From Annona cherimola (lineage: Eukaryota; Streptophyta; Magnoliopsida; Magnoliales; Annonaceae), in the NCBI GenBank assembly GCA_030490835.1, contig CM059973.1, forward strand, positions 86,315,141-86,379,140: a DNA stretch of 64,000 nt, in the 5' to 3' direction. The translations under genes were made by a program, and so were the position numbers. The notes under the pieces are model-generated. The model saw only the letters and a program-made list of their open reading frames with translations. It made no database searches and was not told where the DNA came from. Below, in pieces: positions 36,649 to 51,560 of this stretch; positions within the stretch are counted from its first letter, which is position 1; each line of letters begins with the position of its first letter.

Positions 36649-37346
36649 CTTTGAATAGGAGAGAGTTTCAAAATCTAAAGGTTAGGGTGGGCGGGTCAAT
36701 TATATCCTAGCCGTAAATAAATCCAACATAAATAACATAATTTAGTAGTTCAACTTGGTTAAAGAGTATCTACAAATACTCATTGAACCGATACTGAATT
36801 AGATAAAGTAAGATAAGAAAAAATACAAGCATAGTAACTAGTGTGGGAAAAAATATTAATACCTTGAAATAAGGTAAAATAGGTTCAATACAATGGATAT
36901 TTAGAACATACTTAGATAGGTACCCAAAGTTAACATTTATCAATTTCAAATACTTAAATTGCTATTTTGTTATTTATATTCTTTTATAATTGTTCGTAAT
37001 TATCTTGCAACTATATTTAACTATTTAATTGTATTTCTAATTGTTCACATTTTTTGTGATTTAAATGAACTTAAAAACTATTTAATTCATATATCTATTT
37101 TTAATCGATTAATTCAACATTTATACTACTAAAAACATTCATCATAAATAGATAAATAATTATATTAATTAACATAACATTCTAATAAATTTGTGGATAT
37201 ATATAAATGATCTTCATATTTTCAATATGATTATAAATATTTTAAAGCAAGTGCAACCCTAAAAACTTTGATCCAAATTTCTTTTTGGCGCCACAACAAA
37301 ATAAATTATTTTACGTAAAATAGGTGAATCCATTTTTATTTAGAGT
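36649..37346. other. AT-rich spacer, no gene seen
   Basis: Nothing recognisable in either strand. Confidence 0.55.
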
Positions 37347-37600
37347 GTGTTTGGTAAATAGTAAAACATGTCAAGCTCAAACTTTTCACTGTCCATAATT
37401 ATCTTATTTTTAAATTATTTTTTCACATCTTTCAATACAACTATCCTATTTTTCAATCATTTGAAGACAATTATCTATATAACTAACCTATCTATTTTAA
37501 CTTTATTCTTTTTATTGATCATCATTACTTCTACCATAACACAATATTTTCTTTTGATTTAACAACTTTTATACCAAAAAAGTTGCATTGCGTAGATGTA
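37347..37600 (-). mobile_element. GTGTTTGG-family MITE, reverse orientation
   Basis: It starts AGTGTGTTTGGTAAATAGTA and carries the reversed interior (CATAATTATCTTATTTTTAA, CTAACCTATCTATTTTAACT, GATCATCATTACTTCTACC). The far end is decayed near TTGCATTGCGTAGATG. Confidence 0.65.
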
Positions 37601-38015
37601 TTTCACCTGAGAAATATTTACTTTTGTTGCAAAAGAATCATCGTCCAGCAGCCACAATCAAAGTGCATCCGGTGCATTGAATAAAATTCCATATAGAAAA
37701 GCCACATAAACGGAATACAAAGTAACGATTCAAAAAAGTAGAGTAGCAAAACAATAAATAGATCCGAAGATTTGAAAATATAGTTAATTATGTGGAAATG
37801 CTAATAAAGGTTATTATGTATCAAAAAACAAACGTGATATGAATTAAGAAAGTTGAAAGGAAGGAACCCTAGCATTGGCGCTGTATTGGGTTTCCTCATC
37901 GTGTTTATTTAAAGGAGGATGAGAATGAATTAAATATAATTAAATGAGAACAAAGAAAAAAGATAGCTTAGCTGTATAAAAATATATAACAAAATGATTG
38001 GAAAAATATGAAAAA
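37601..38015. other. AT-rich spacer, no gene seen
   Basis: No recognisable feature other than its junction with the LINE tail at 38016. Confidence 0.5.
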
Positions 38016-38044
38016 ATAATTCATCATCATCATCATCATCATCA
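38016..38044. repeat. (ATC)n tail of the LINE
   Basis: About nine TCA/ATC units directly at the 3' end of the reverse-transcriptase relic, where RTE-type elements carry short simple repeats. Confidence 0.85.
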
Positions 38045-39380
38045 TAAGTCATGTCTCACTTAGGTGGCGTCGGTTGCATAGATTCTGTTACGCCATTCTT
38101 GGCGATTTAAGGCTAAATTTTTTGTAATTTATAATATTTTTAAATCTTGTTTAATTACTTCCATCTATTTTTTTTTGTATTTCTCTCATTCTCCTACCAC
38201 CTTCTACTTGGATAGACTCTGTTTTCCTAACCGGTGCTACTTCATACCTACTTTTAACATGACCAAATCATCTTAATCTATTTTCTCTCATTTTATCACA
38301 AATTGGTCTCACTTTTAAGTTTTCTCCAATTATTTCATTCCTAATTTTATCTTTTCTTGTTTTATCACTCATCGACCTTAACATTCTCATTTCCGCTATG
38401 CTCATTTTTTGTATATGTTGTTATTTAACTGTCTAACATTCTGCCCCATAAAGCATAGCAGGTCTAATCCCAATCTTATAAAAATTTTCTTTTAATTTAA
38501 TTGGAACTCGACGGTCACATAAAATTCCTGACACACTTCTCCATTTCTTCCATCCTGCTTGAATTTTATGTATTATATCTTTTTCAATTTTTCCGTTTTC
38601 TTAAACTATTGATCCTAAGTACCGAAAGTGATTAATTCTTGTTACTACTTGATCTAAAATTTTAATCAGTTCCTTATCCGGGTTCTCGCTATTATTAAAA
38701 TTGCATTTCATATATTCAGTTTTAGTGCGACTAATTCTAAAATCATTAGATTCTAAAGCATCTACCCACCTATTCAATTTTAAATTTAGTCCTTCTTTAG
38801 TTTTATCTATTAGAACAATGTCATCTGCAAATAGCATACACCAAGGTACTTATTCTTGGAGATGTCTAGTAATTTTATCTATTATTAAGGTAAAAAAGTA
38901 AAAGCTCAAGGCTGAGCTTTGATGTAGACCTATTTTAACTGAGAAGACATTAGTATCTACACTAATGGTCCTCACATTCGTAACAGCCCCCTCATACATA
39001 TCTTTAATAATATTAATGTATATGTTATTAATTCCTTTTTTTCTCATCACTTGTCATGTTAACTTTCTTGGTACTCGATCATAAACTTTTTCTAAATCAA
39101 TAAAAATCATATATAAGTTCTTTTTCTTTCCCTATACTTTTCAAATAGTTGTCTAAGTAAGAAAATAGCTTCAGTGGTTGATCTTCCTAGCATAAAATCA
39201 AATTGATTTTCAAATACATTAGTTTCCCGTTTTAGTTTATGTTCAATTACTCTTTCCCATAATTTCATAGTATGACTCATTAATTTTATTCCATGATAAT
39301 TTGCACAATTTTGAATATCTTTATTATTTTTATAAATTAGAACTATAATACTTTTCCTCCATTCACTTAGTATTAACTTT

Positions 39381-39651
39381 GGGTGTGTTTGGTAATGAAT
39401 AAAACTTTTGATGAAAAGTTTTGTAGAGTAAAAGTTATCAAATGATGTGATATGATAGAGGTAATGATGAGTAGTAAAGAGGACAAAGTTAAAATAGATA
39501 GGTTAGTTGTGTGGATAGTTGTGTAGAAATGATTGAAAAGTAAGGTAATTGTATAGGAAAATGTGAAAAAATAATTAAAAAATATGATAATTGTGGAGAG
39601 TGAAAAGTTTTAGATTGACTTGACATTTTTTTTCAATTGCCAAACACACCC
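39381..39651 (+). mobile_element. Complete GTGTTTGG-family MITE inserted in the LINE, 271 bp
   Basis: The ends are GGGTGTGTTTGG and CCAAACACACCC, flanked by TTT at 39378-39380 and TTT at 39652-39654. It splits the LINE reverse-transcriptase relic between the SIPIE block and the WRKSI-type block, so it inserted after the LINE. Confidence 0.88.
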
Positions 39652-39805
39652 TTTGTTTTTATAATCTTATTAAAAAAATTTGTTAACCATATTGTACCTA
39701 CATCTCTCATGCACTTTCATGCCTCAATTGGTATACTATCTGGGCCTAAAGTTTTTCCTGTTTTCATTTTCCTTAGAGTTTTCTTTACTTTAGATATTCG
39801 AATTT

Positions 39806-39833
39806 TTTTCATCAAAAAAAAAAAAAAAAAAAA
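39806..39833 (+). mobile_element. Poly(A) insertion with 14-bp direct repeats
   Basis: AGATATTCGAATTT occurs at 39792-39805 and again at 39834-39847. Between the copies lie only TTTTCATC and 22-23 A. The first copy reads as LINE coding sequence, so the repeat is a target-site duplication of something inserted into the LINE: an extremely short retroposed tail. Confidence 0.6.
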
Positions 39834-39851
39834 AGATATTCGAATTTAAAA

Positions 39852-40468
39852 ATATGAAAAAATAATTAAAATATAAAAATGAAAATGAAAAAATAGGGCA
39901 TTTTTTCAACCCACAAAAAAAGTAGGGTAGTTGAGTGCTTACTTTTGCATTCTCATTCACTATTTTTTATTATCTTCAAAACAAACCACACCTCTAATAG
40001 GCAACAGCCCTAAGTCATAACAAGAACATCTTAAAGCGAATTTTCTGAACTGTCATGTACTTTTCGACCATAAATCTTGCATGCACGCCTTTCTTAAAAA
40101 GATTCCATACGGGGAAAAGGATAGAACCACAAAATAATTCAACAAACCAATTTACTGGCAAAAACCGAAGAAAACACGAGGTTTTTTCTTGGAACATAAT
40201 GTCCATCTTTTTAAAATATAAGGGCTCCCCATATTTCAGCATCATGTGCAAACCCAGCCCAAGACTAATATAACATAAACAGAAATTAATTTCACACTAC
40301 GCAAGTGGTTCCAAAGAATGATAAGGAAAAAAAAGGAGGACAAATACAAAAAGAACGCCACGATCATATTGTAGTCCATGATCCAACAATTAGTTCCCAA
40401 CCACGTCTCGTCTAGAACTGATCCTCTTGTCTCTTTTGTGCGTAGACATCACCTGCAGCATGTGGACA
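39852..40468. other. 3' flank of the RABE gene, no other gene seen
   Basis: The right part (about 40000-40468) is probably 3' untranslated region of the RABE transcript. The frames at 40015-40273 on either strand are not recognisable. Confidence 0.45.
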
Positions 40469-44290
<3,822 letters not shown>

Positions 44291-44760
44291 GAAGAAGAAG
44301 AAGAGTGAAAGGTAGGGAAGGAAGAAACCCTAGGAAGGGAGGTGGTGATATTGTTTGATGAGGTTTCCCGTGGTAATCAGGTCGGGGGGGTGAGGGGGCG
44401 GGGGAAGTGGAGATGCGCACCGTCCCAGGGGAGGCGCAGAATAGCAAAGTGCGCACCTCTCTTCTTTTAGGAGAGTCGGACGCGATGGAAATGGGGAGGC
44501 GAAGGGCGCTAATTTAACTGCGCCGCCGATGTGTCCGTACGACCCTTTCCTTCCCCACTCCCTCTGGCCTCTTCCCGGCTTTCCTTTTGTTCTCCGATTT
44601 CTCTCCTCCGCGTATATTTCTCGTGCATGTCTCTCTCTCTCTCTCTCTTTCCTGCTCACCAATCTCCGCATTTGATTGGGTCTTGCCTTTTTGTTTTTAT
44701 TAAAATCATTGCCAGGTGGACTCATCTCAAGCATTAGATTTCCTGCTTTAGCTTGCCAAC
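44291..44760. promoter_or_regulatory. Probable promoter/leader region of the RABE gene
   Basis: GC-rich sequence directly upstream (minus strand) of the RABE start, with an (CT)n microsatellite at 44630-44649. Read on the minus strand the latter is a GA repeat, a frequent core-promoter element in plants. The long minus-strand frame at 44330-44734 has no recognisable domain and is probably leader. Confidence 0.45.
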
Positions 44761-46612
44761 CACGATGCAGTTGTCCATTGAAATTGTCCAGTCATATTTC
44801 ACAATTAATTAATTTAGCTGTACGTTGATTATTAACGTTAAATGACGATTAGGAATGACCTTCTTATATTAATAAACGGGGAATTACAATTTACAAATGC
44901 CCAGACCTTTTAGGCTTTTAACATTTCTTTTAAAAAGTAATTTTTTGTGATGTGTAATAAAATATCTGAATCGTCTATTAGTCATTCACTATATGGAAAA
45001 CCGAATACATTGCATATCACTAGTTATAATTAGCATTGTGAATGAAATCTATATGAAAAACCAAATATATTGGGTATCACTGGTTATAATTAGCATCAGG
45101 AATGAAATCTAAACCGTTCAATGCATATGCACTGAGTTTTATAGTACTGCTTAATTTTCAAATCAAATCCATGCATGTGTTCTACAATAAATATACTTAC
45201 ATCATAAATTATGATAATATGATTTTCATGGAACTAATATCAATTTGAAAATGAATATAAAAAATATCAATTTGAAAATAAATATTTTAATATACTTAAT
45301 TTTTAAAAACTCGTATAAATATTTTAAATTTGATTTTGTGACGTTAAATTTTAATTAGAATGTCATTAACAGTTTAGATATAAAAAATGATTACATACGA
45401 TATACCTGGAGCATGTAACTCGTGCTATATACCATCTTCTCTCGTTTTGGGCGCATCTTGTGCTTGAATTAAAATTCAGTCCACTATTTAATTTAACATT
45501 GTTAATTAACTGTGAAATAAAGTTTCATCTCATAACCATGTTTAATAAAAGCCATAAAAGGGTAAATTTAACATGATAGATTTGTGAATCTAGTTCTCAC
45601 ATTAAAGCTTTGATGTAATTTCATAGGCAGTGTCACTTTAATGATGAAATTAAAATTCAACTAGCCAAAGCATTAAGATTCATCCATTTGAAAACTAAAT
45701 TTTATCTTACTCGAAACCAAAGATATGCAAGGTTTTCATTTGAAATAGTGTTTGTTTTATATCAATAAATAGGATGATTGTATTTATCGAATGTAATATC
45801 ATTTTCTATGAGAATTTATCAGTAAAATAAATATTTTAGAATTTTTTAAAAATTAAAAATTAGTGAACTTTTCTTGTAAAGTATGATAAATCTTGATACG
45901 CGTTTATCTTATTTTTTAGCATTCATCTAAAACTAAAAACAACACATTGTAGATGTATATGCGATGTAAAATAATATATCCTCACATATTAATTTATTAT
46001 AGAAAAATAATTATAATGTTAATTTTAAAATTACTAAAATCAATATATCAAAAAATAAAATAAAAATCTATACAATTGTTAATCAATACTCAATTTCTTT
46101 ATTGTTTTTTAAAGTTGTTAAGCACCCGTTGACAAATTAAAAACTGATTTAATATTTTTTCCAAAAATCAATGTAAAAAAAATAATATCAATAAACAACA
46201 GATATTATCATCTTTATCACAGATAATATTGATAAATACTAAAATTATCATATTTATAGAAAATAATATCGATAAATATTAAATATTGTCATATTTATAG
46301 AAGTTAATATCGATCAATATTAAATATTATCGTATTTATTAAAAAATAGTATTGGCAGATAGTATACATTAAAGTATTGATAGTATACATTAAAATATCT
46401 ACCAAAGGTGATAACAATGAATCGTAAATATTATCATATTTATCAACAAATAGTAGATATTATCGTATTTATCAGAGATAATATTAATAAATAGAGAAAT
46501 GCCATTTTGCGCTTATTTATCATGATGTTGACTAAGTACTGAGAAAATATCGAAAACATTGATATTCGGAACAATCTTCTCAACCTAATAAATTAATTTA
46601 CACTATACATCA
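44761..46612. other. AT-rich spacer, no gene seen
   Basis: Bases 44985-45110 contain a phrase repeated about 60 bases apart (TATATGGAAAACCGAATACA / TATATGAAAAACCAAATATA, each followed by TTGSRTATCACTRGTTATAA). Bases 46190-46500 are a degenerate run of ATATTATCRTATTTATNRA-like phrases (GATAATATYGATAAATAYTA). No coding signal. Confidence 0.55.
46190..46500. repeat. Degenerate AT-rich tandem phrases
   Basis: Repeated TATCATATTTATAGAAAATA / ATATCGATAAATATTAAATA phrases, irregularly spaced by roughly 40-60 bases. It could be a decayed minisatellite. Confidence 0.5.
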
Positions 46613-46868
46613 AGGGCGACCGATAAGTGATAAAATTTTTAGATGAAAAATATTTAGTAATAAAAATTTTAAAATAGAAAAAAAAATCCGACGTGATAGG
46701 ATAATGATGAAGAGTACTTGTATGAACATTTGTGTAAACATAATTAAAAATAAGACAATCATATAGAAAAATGTTAAAAATAATTAAAATAAGATAATTA
46801 TAAAGTAAACAAATTTATACCGACCATTTTTAATTTGAAAATATTTTGTAGTTATTAAAACACACCCC
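46613..46868 (+). mobile_element. Decayed GTGTTTGG-family MITE
   Basis: Left part CGACCGATAAGTGATAAAAT, interior AAATAATTAAAATAAGATAA, right end TTATTAAAACACACCCCG. Considerably diverged from the complete copies. Confidence 0.55.
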
Positions 46869-47059
46869 GATTTTAAATTATCTACAACGTCCTCCCGACG
46901 CATCTAAAAATGGATTGAAGTTAGCTTAAAAAAAATGGATTGAATGATTTTTCAAAGCGTACATATGAACATATTAAGAAAATACGCCCATGACTCTAAT
47001 CAAGATGTAAATAATAAGAATAATTATTGTTTTATTCCGCGCGTTGTCTATTTTAAAAT

Positions 47060-47460
47060 GATGAGTGATCCTGTTAGTCCGGACTAAGTAAATGTCTCAC
47101 TTAGCCCATTTTAAAAAACTTATCTACAACAATTTTTTTAACTTTTTTCTTTGTGCACTTGTTTATCTAAGTGTATTTAACACATAGATCAAGTTTTACC
47201 ATTTTTGAATATGTTTATCTTTTTTTTTTTTGAGATTTTTAAACATCTACGTGTATATATGTATTTAAAATACCCTTATTTTTAAAAATCTAAAAAAATA
47301 TACACACGTATCACAAAATGGTAAAACTTGATTTATATATTAAGTACACTTAGATAAACAAGTGTACGAAGAAAAAAGCAAAAAAAGTTATTTTAAATAG
47401 GATTTTTAATGTGGGCTAAGTGGGGCATTTACTTAACCAGGGCTAACAGGATCATTCATC
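47060..47460. mobile_element. Fold-back MITE, 401 bp, 9-bp target duplication
   Basis: The ends are GATGAGTGATCCTGTTAG and, inverted, GATGAATGATCCTGTTAGCC. They are followed by matching arms containing TTAGTCCGGACTAAGTAAAT / inverted CTGGTTAAGTAAATGCCCC and GTGCACTTGTTTATCTAAG. TTTTAAAAT flanks both sides (47051-47059 and 47461-47469). The palindromic core (AAGTTTTACCATTTTTGAAT and complement) is related to that of 16863-17258 and 57098-57396. Confidence 0.85.
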
Positions 47461-47744
47461 TTTTAAAATAAGTTCTTAAAATCCACGGTGTAATTTATCC
47501 AGTTTACATAAGCGTGAGACCCTCCAACATTTATAAAATCTCTAACGTTCTCAGGTACATAACAGCTATTCTGTAAATTATTATAACACATTAAATATAT
47601 GCATGAATCTAAATATTTTCATATTTTGTATATGATTAATAAATATTTTTAAACATGTAGTCTACCCTGAATTTTATCAAAATAGTATGTGGCATTATAG
47701 TAAAATAAATAATTGCAAATGAAATGAATATATTAGATTTTAAC

Positions 47745-49086
47745 GGATAATTTGCATATATACTCATATAGTTTAACGCCAATTGCCGATGTACCCATAT
47801 AGTTTTACAAATTACCTATTACCTCCGCATAGTTTCACTAAAATTGTGTATTACCCTCATGAACGCACTTTGCCTAATATTTTAAAAAATAACGAAAATG
47901 TCCTCGTTAGATTAAATCTGTTTTGTAGGTATAATGGTCACTGGTTGGGAGATAATGTTGTGGTTTTCTGCTACAAATATTTTGATGAAATTAAATAGGT
48001 TTGAAAGAATTCATGCAAATATATTAGGATATTAAAATAATTATTGTTATTATCATTTTTGAATAGATAGTTACAATCTGGTACATAGATTCAGATACAC
48101 CACCAAAGCAAGGAGCTACGGTGCTCAATCATCATCCAAAGGATGTCATGGCCATGGCTGCCTTGCCTTCCTCAGCAACTTTCATATTTTCAGTTGCTCT
48201 GACAACCTTTTCAAACCATTATCCCGACAGCAGTTCCCTTTTTCCGGCCACCTACAAAACCAAACGGCCAACCTTTGCTCCATTAAACCAAGCAGCTCCG
48301 GCAGCCCCAATTTTGTGTCGTTTCCACCATCCTTTCTCATCGATTTGTTCAGCATCAGCGATCCAATCACCAAAAATTTGAATGACAGCAGCTGCATATA
48401 GCCACTAATTCAAGCAATTCTCAGTTTCGGTCAAGAGAAAATTCAGCCCGCCCCTTTTATTTTGGCTGCATCAAACTTCTCCACAGCAAGCATCCCCTGT
48501 TGAAATCGATAGCGATGGTAGCAACCTCTACGCCAGCTTCAGAAACCATCTTGTCATTAATTGACCTATTGTCAATTGTAGATGAACTCAAACAAGCCAC
48601 CGCCCTTGCCATCTTCGAATCAAATTGCAGCCGTCCAAATTTTAGTTAGTCAGCCCCAAACCTCCTAACAGAAAATCAAATACAATTGCTCATGCTAAAC
48701 CAAGAGAACCCATCAACAACCCACTGAAAACCAGCCGCATCTGCCAGCATCTTGCAACTGAATTTCTGCCCTCCACCAACATCCCTGCGTTTTCCATTTA
48801 TTGAGAGCCCATGACCGCCTAAACAGCTGCTATTTGTAGCAGAAACCCACTGCGTCATTTCCCAGCAGATGACCGTTGAACCTGCAAAACAGATTTAATC
48901 CAATGAGGACATTTTTGTCCCTTACTAAAATATCAAGTAAGGTATTAATAGCAGCTAAAGGCAAAGTTTGCTCGTGGGCATAATATACAATTTTGGTGAA
49001 ATTAGGCAGGATAATATACAATTTGTAAAATTATATAGATATATATGCAATTAACGTCAAACTATATAAGTATATGCAAATTACCC
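47745..49086. mobile_element. Mutator-like element, 1342 bp, with ~250-bp terminal inverted repeats
   Basis: The left end GGATAATTTGCATATATACT and the inverted right end GGGTAATTTGCATATACTTA begin arms of about 240-257 bases. The arms stay alignable to GGTTTTCTGCTACAAATA / GGGTTTCTGCTACAAATAGC. The flanks are GATTTTAAC (47736-47744) and AATTTTAAC (49087-49095), an 8-of-9 match, fitting the 9-bp Mutator duplication. The 840-base interior (48000-48830) is GC-richer than the arms. On the minus strand it has short open stretches such as MARAVACLSSSTIDNRSIND, but no transposase. It may be a captured host fragment (Pack-MULE type). Confidence 0.8.
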
Positions 49087-50162
49087 AATTTTAACTTAAT
49101 CATTAGAACGATGTAAAGTGTTTTTTTCATATGTACCTACAAAGTTTAGTTAAAATTGCAAATGTGTCACGACTTTTACAAAATTTGCATATGTACTTAC
49201 CAAGTTTTTTTTTGCATTTTAAAGGTATTTTTGCATTTAATATTTTTATCCAAAAATATAAAGGCGTTTTTATCATTCAAAAAAAAAGTTCAAAGTTTAT
49301 AAATAATGTTAGACAAACCTTATAGACATGGATGCAAATTTTTCAAAGGCAGCTACAAACACAATTTCAGCCAGACCTTGCAGGCATTCATGCATGAAAA
49401 AGCCCCACCCCAAAATTAGAATTTTACAACAACTATGAGTAATTCAGTGCATCAGTAGCGCTGAAATACTTTCCGCTGTAAAAAGGGAAATGATTCCGTA
49501 TAGACATTTGCATGAAATGATACGTGAAAATGGTTACTTTTGAAAATTTTAATTTTTTACATATAAATAATAAAAATATAAATTATTATATGTTCTGAAT
49601 ACTTAACATCATTATAAGGTGGATATGAAATTTTTAATTCAAAAATAAATAAACCACGTGAACCAATTTTCAGAATATTTAATTTTTGACATCACAGATA
49701 AATAATTTAGACGAATACTAATAAAAGAGTTAGCTATTTAAAAATAATAATATAAATGAAAAAAGCAATCATTTGCATAAAACTATTACATGCCAACCGT
49801 TGTAGAGAATAATTTCTCCTGGTGAGATCATGGTAGTCGTAAAAATGAAATAATAATCATCGAAAAAAATTAAAAGAAAATAGTTATATAACGTAAAGTT
49901 AAGTATATATTCTTATTTTTCTTTTTACTGAGAAAACATTTGGCACCAAGTTAATTTTTTACCATGTCGCACATCTTGGACAATCAAGTAATTGACTAAA
50001 TTCAATACAAGATGAGAGATAACGAGACAAATGCTTCTACTTAATTTTGAACCTTAAACCTCCTACCTTACACAACCTCAACTCACTCGTGACAACTATT
50101 TAGTCATCTAAGTATCAACAATATCTTACCTATTTAATTACCTCACTTTCTTTATTTCCCTA
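49087..50162. other. AT-rich spacer, no gene seen
   Basis: The left part (49120-49330) loosely echoes the arm phrases of the neighbouring Mutator-like element (CATATGTACCTACAAAGTTT, GCATATGTACTTACCAAGTT). No gene. Confidence 0.5.
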
Positions 50163-50248
50163 TTTACATAATTTCAAATGCTTTCTAATGTTAATAGGAT
50201 TATGATTTACATAATTTCAAATGCTTTCTAATGTTAATAGGATTATGA
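50163..50248. repeat. 43-bp perfect tandem duplication
   Basis: TTTACATAATTTCAAATGCT followed by TTCTAATGTTAATAGGATTATGA occurs at 50163-50205 and again at 50206-50248 with no differences. A recent event. Confidence 0.95.
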
Positions 50249-50459
50249 GTTTCAAAAAATGTTTGTTTTTAAGTTTATAGCAAGATTGAATACTTTTCAA
50301 CACAATAGACAACCAGCATACCAAGCTCGAGTCTAGACGAAGTACAAAACTCCACATGCAACTATGCACTTGTGTGATAAGAGTAGATCATACAACAATA
50401 ACAAAATTTTTCAAGCCACTAACGTGAACAACGGATCTTGTGAGCCTTTCATTTCACAA

Positions 50460-51560
50460 TAAGGTGGTAATTAGTAAATGAGACCTATTATTTCAAGGGA
50501 GCAATGAAGCCTTTGCTACAGCCACCTAGTGACGTCCGCCATACTAGTATATTGGTAGACTATTTTGCATGCTCCTTTATGAATGCCTACTATTCCAAGG
50601 GAATAGCGAGCATAGTTAGTTTCCTAATCACTTCTCTAGTGGGCAAGAATTGAAATAGGATGCCCATCATTTTCTACTTCAACAATGTTGCTCCCATCAA
50701 CACCCATTGACACTCACCCTGTCAGTGTATTTGTAAGCTCTCATACGTGTCCCTCTCATGTGCGCCTACTGATTCATTAGGATAATGGATATATCGTATT
50801 ATTTTATTTCCTTACAAGAACGAGAATTGGAACAAGATGCTCATTATTGCCTTCCCTTTGATCTAGCTACATCGCCTTGTACTCACTACACCACCTGCCA
50901 ATGCATTGATAAGTTTTCGCACAGGTCCCTCTTTCGTGTTTCCGTTGTTTTATTAGGATAGTGTGCATACTATCCTAATTAGCTTCCTCGACGAACGATA
51001 ATTGGAACATGGGCTCACTATTCCCTCTACTGTAGCTACATTGTCCCCCACTAACACTTACATTGTTGCTATATTAGCACGCTCTCTTACGTGTCCCTCT
51101 CCTACGTGCCCACTTTCATTATCGGTTCTCTGATTGATAAGAATTAGAACAAGAAACCTCTCATTCTCTGCTCTAGCTAGTTGTGCCACTGACACTTATT
51201 AACATCCACCTTATATAGTATCGGTATGTATTTCTCTTCAATTCATCGTTTTCTTGAGAAAGTGGGTACATGATACTAATTCATTTATATATCAAATGAG
51301 AACTAGAACAGGAGATTCATTGCTCCCTTGAAACAATGGCACCCCTTTGCTTTAGCCACGTCTTCGTTGATACCCAGTTACACCCACTATGGCAATATAC
51401 TGGTAAACTTCTCTACGTGTTTTTCATGTGCTAATTGTTTGATTGTCACTATATTAACATACTCCCCCAAGTGTCCCTCTCCTATGCGCGCACTATTTCC
51501 TCTCCAGTGCATGTACTATTTTCTCGATACAGTTGGTATACTGTTCTAATTAACTTCCTC
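50460..51560. repeat. Decayed tandem array, period about 175 bp
   Basis: A phrase of the form AGAATTGGAACAAGATGCTC recurs at about 50646, 50823, 50998, 51140 and 51299, with a weaker first instance near 50473. The spacings are 177, 175, 142 and 159. Between these anchors other phrases recur in the same order: ACACTCACC/ACACTTA, ACGTGTCCCTCTCCTACGTG and TTAGGATAGTGTGCATACTA. This makes six or so diverged units of one satellite-like repeat. No coding signal persists through it. Confidence 0.75.

Larger units (their letters stand above)
38016..39805 (-). mobile_element. Dead non-LTR retrotransposon (LINE) with reverse transcriptase, 5'-truncated
   Basis: Minus-strand fragments in order along a plant LINE reverse transcriptase: KTLRKMKTGKTLGPDSIPIE (about 39720-39780), then after an inserted MITE NYHGIKLMSHTMKLWERVIE (about 39240-39310). 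Next come an FxxGRSTTEAI-type block, a KDMYEGAVTNVRT block with GLHQSSALS (38850-39050), and the FADD catalytic box in MLFADDIVLIDKT followed by SRTKTEYMKCNF (38601-38837). Stops and frameshifts separate the blocks, so it is inactive. The 3' end is a simple ATG repeat (plus-strand TCATCATC... at 38016-38044) rather than poly(A). Such a tail and these blocks are typical of RTE-clade elements; the clade is inferred. Confidence 0.88.

Noticed and set aside
38016..38044. Short regularly spaced repeats as a possible CRISPR-like array
   Set aside because: It is a simple trinucleotide tail of a LINE in a plant nuclear genome; there are no spacers.
44330..44734. 134-residue minus-strand frame upstream of the RABE gene
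   Set aside because: It is charged, low in complexity and overlaps the probable leader; no domain and no conservation that I know.
49990..50110. Minus-strand phrase resembling a tRNA-derived SINE (GGTTTAAGGTTCAAAA)
   Set aside because: The A-box part is too weak, and neither a poly(A) tail nor flanking duplication is visible.
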